Assembly (NCBI RefSeq): GCF_001044425.1
Contig: NZ_LFML01000098.1
Span: forward strand, 8,895-64,630
Direction: 5' to 3'
Source of the DNA: Streptomyces roseus
GTDB lineage: Bacteria > Actinomycetota > Actinomycetes > Streptomycetales > Streptomycetaceae
DNA length: 55,736 nucleotides
Under the pieces are notes generated by a model, which saw only the letters and a program-made list of their open reading frames with translations, made no database searches and was not told the origin of the DNA. Below, piece after piece: positions 55,681 through 55,736 of this stretch. How positions within the stretch are numbered: position 1 is the first letter of the stretch; every line of letters begins with the position of its first letter. Position numbers and translations under genes: made by a program.

Positions 55681-55736
55681 TCAGTGGTCGTAGGCGATCA
55701 GCGAGCGGGTGGTGGGTGTTCCCGTGTGCCGGTTGT
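55681..55736 (-). CDS. C-terminal end of a leftward gene cut by the window edge
   Basis: The last 56 bases read, on the minus strand, NRHTGTPTTRSLIAYDH then TGA (stop at 55681-55683). The codons have strong G/C third positions, so this is probably a real 3' end. Too little is present to name a family. The full copy of the hairpin repeat ends 24 bases beyond its stop. Confidence 0.55.
   Translation of the reverse strand, partial: NRHTGTPTTRSLIAYDH

Overview
The window is typical Streptomyces chromosome. GC is above 70 percent, third codon positions are almost all G or C, GTG starts are common, and the content is characteristic of the genus: an ECF42-type sigma factor with a DGPF partner, an HGxxPAAW-like membrane protein, a P450 with its ferredoxin, a sugar ABC operon without its own ATPase, and many one-component regulators. 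I cannot name the species. No rRNA, tRNA, CRISPR array, prophage or intact insertion sequence was seen.

Layout. 0-4.3 kb: small unknown proteins, a MerR regulator, a short lipoprotein, a membrane-anchored peptidoglycan-binding protein and an SDR oxidoreductase. 4.4-6.1 kb: an Rnl5/DraRnl-type RNA ligase followed by an HD phosphohydrolase. 6.2-8 kb: a divergent SDR/LysR pair. 8-14.1 kb: a ROK repressor divergent from a sugar uptake operon (binding protein, two permeases, GH1 beta-glucosidase). 14.2-17.5 kb: a quinone-oxidoreductase-like enzyme and a large secreted discoidin plus beta-helix protein. 17.8-22.5 kb: two overlapping genes for large multidomain RNA-repair-type proteins. 22.6-25.7 kb: a maleylpyruvate-isomerase-like protein divergent from a WYL regulator, an NmrA-like oxidoreductase, and a second copy of the short lipoprotein. 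25.7-26.6 kb: mostly non-coding. 26.6-36 kb: Nudix, SDR, GNAT, methyltransferase, DEAD-box helicase, MarR, CspA, TetR/DUF1304 and BtrH-like genes. 36-43.4 kb: ferredoxin/P450, a thioredoxin-like protein, DoxX, YCII/ECF42, a free-standing condensation-domain protein and a GntR regulator. 43.6-48.6 kb: a complete ABC importer operon with a HAD phosphatase. 49-55.3 kb: DUF2330, a methyltransferase, a decayed oxidoreductase pseudogene, and a leftward operon of two ATP-grasp ligases, an EamA transporter and an alcohol dehydrogenase. The last 56 bases hold the end of another leftward gene.

The most interesting content is RNA repair. One protein carries an MJ1316 (DUF504) domain, an EEP nuclease/phosphatase domain, a 2H 2'-5' ligase/phosphoesterase domain and a nucleotidyltransferase domain. 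The gene immediately upstream, overlapping by one base, encodes an RNA ligase fused through a helical region to a P-loop polynucleotide-kinase-like domain. Together they contain plausible activities to recognise, trim, re-phosphorylate, extend and seal broken RNA. A second, unrelated RNA ligase plus HD phosphohydrolase lies 12 kb away. Related architectures have been predicted by comparative genomics; I know of no firm physiological role in Streptomyces.

Other points worth attention are a pair of paralogous lipoproteins 23 kb apart sharing a C-terminal C-x14-C motif and matching leader DNA, a long-hairpin repeat present in two versions, a nine-codon mini-ORF bridging the sugar permease and beta-glucosidase genes, and the tandem ATP-grasp operon.
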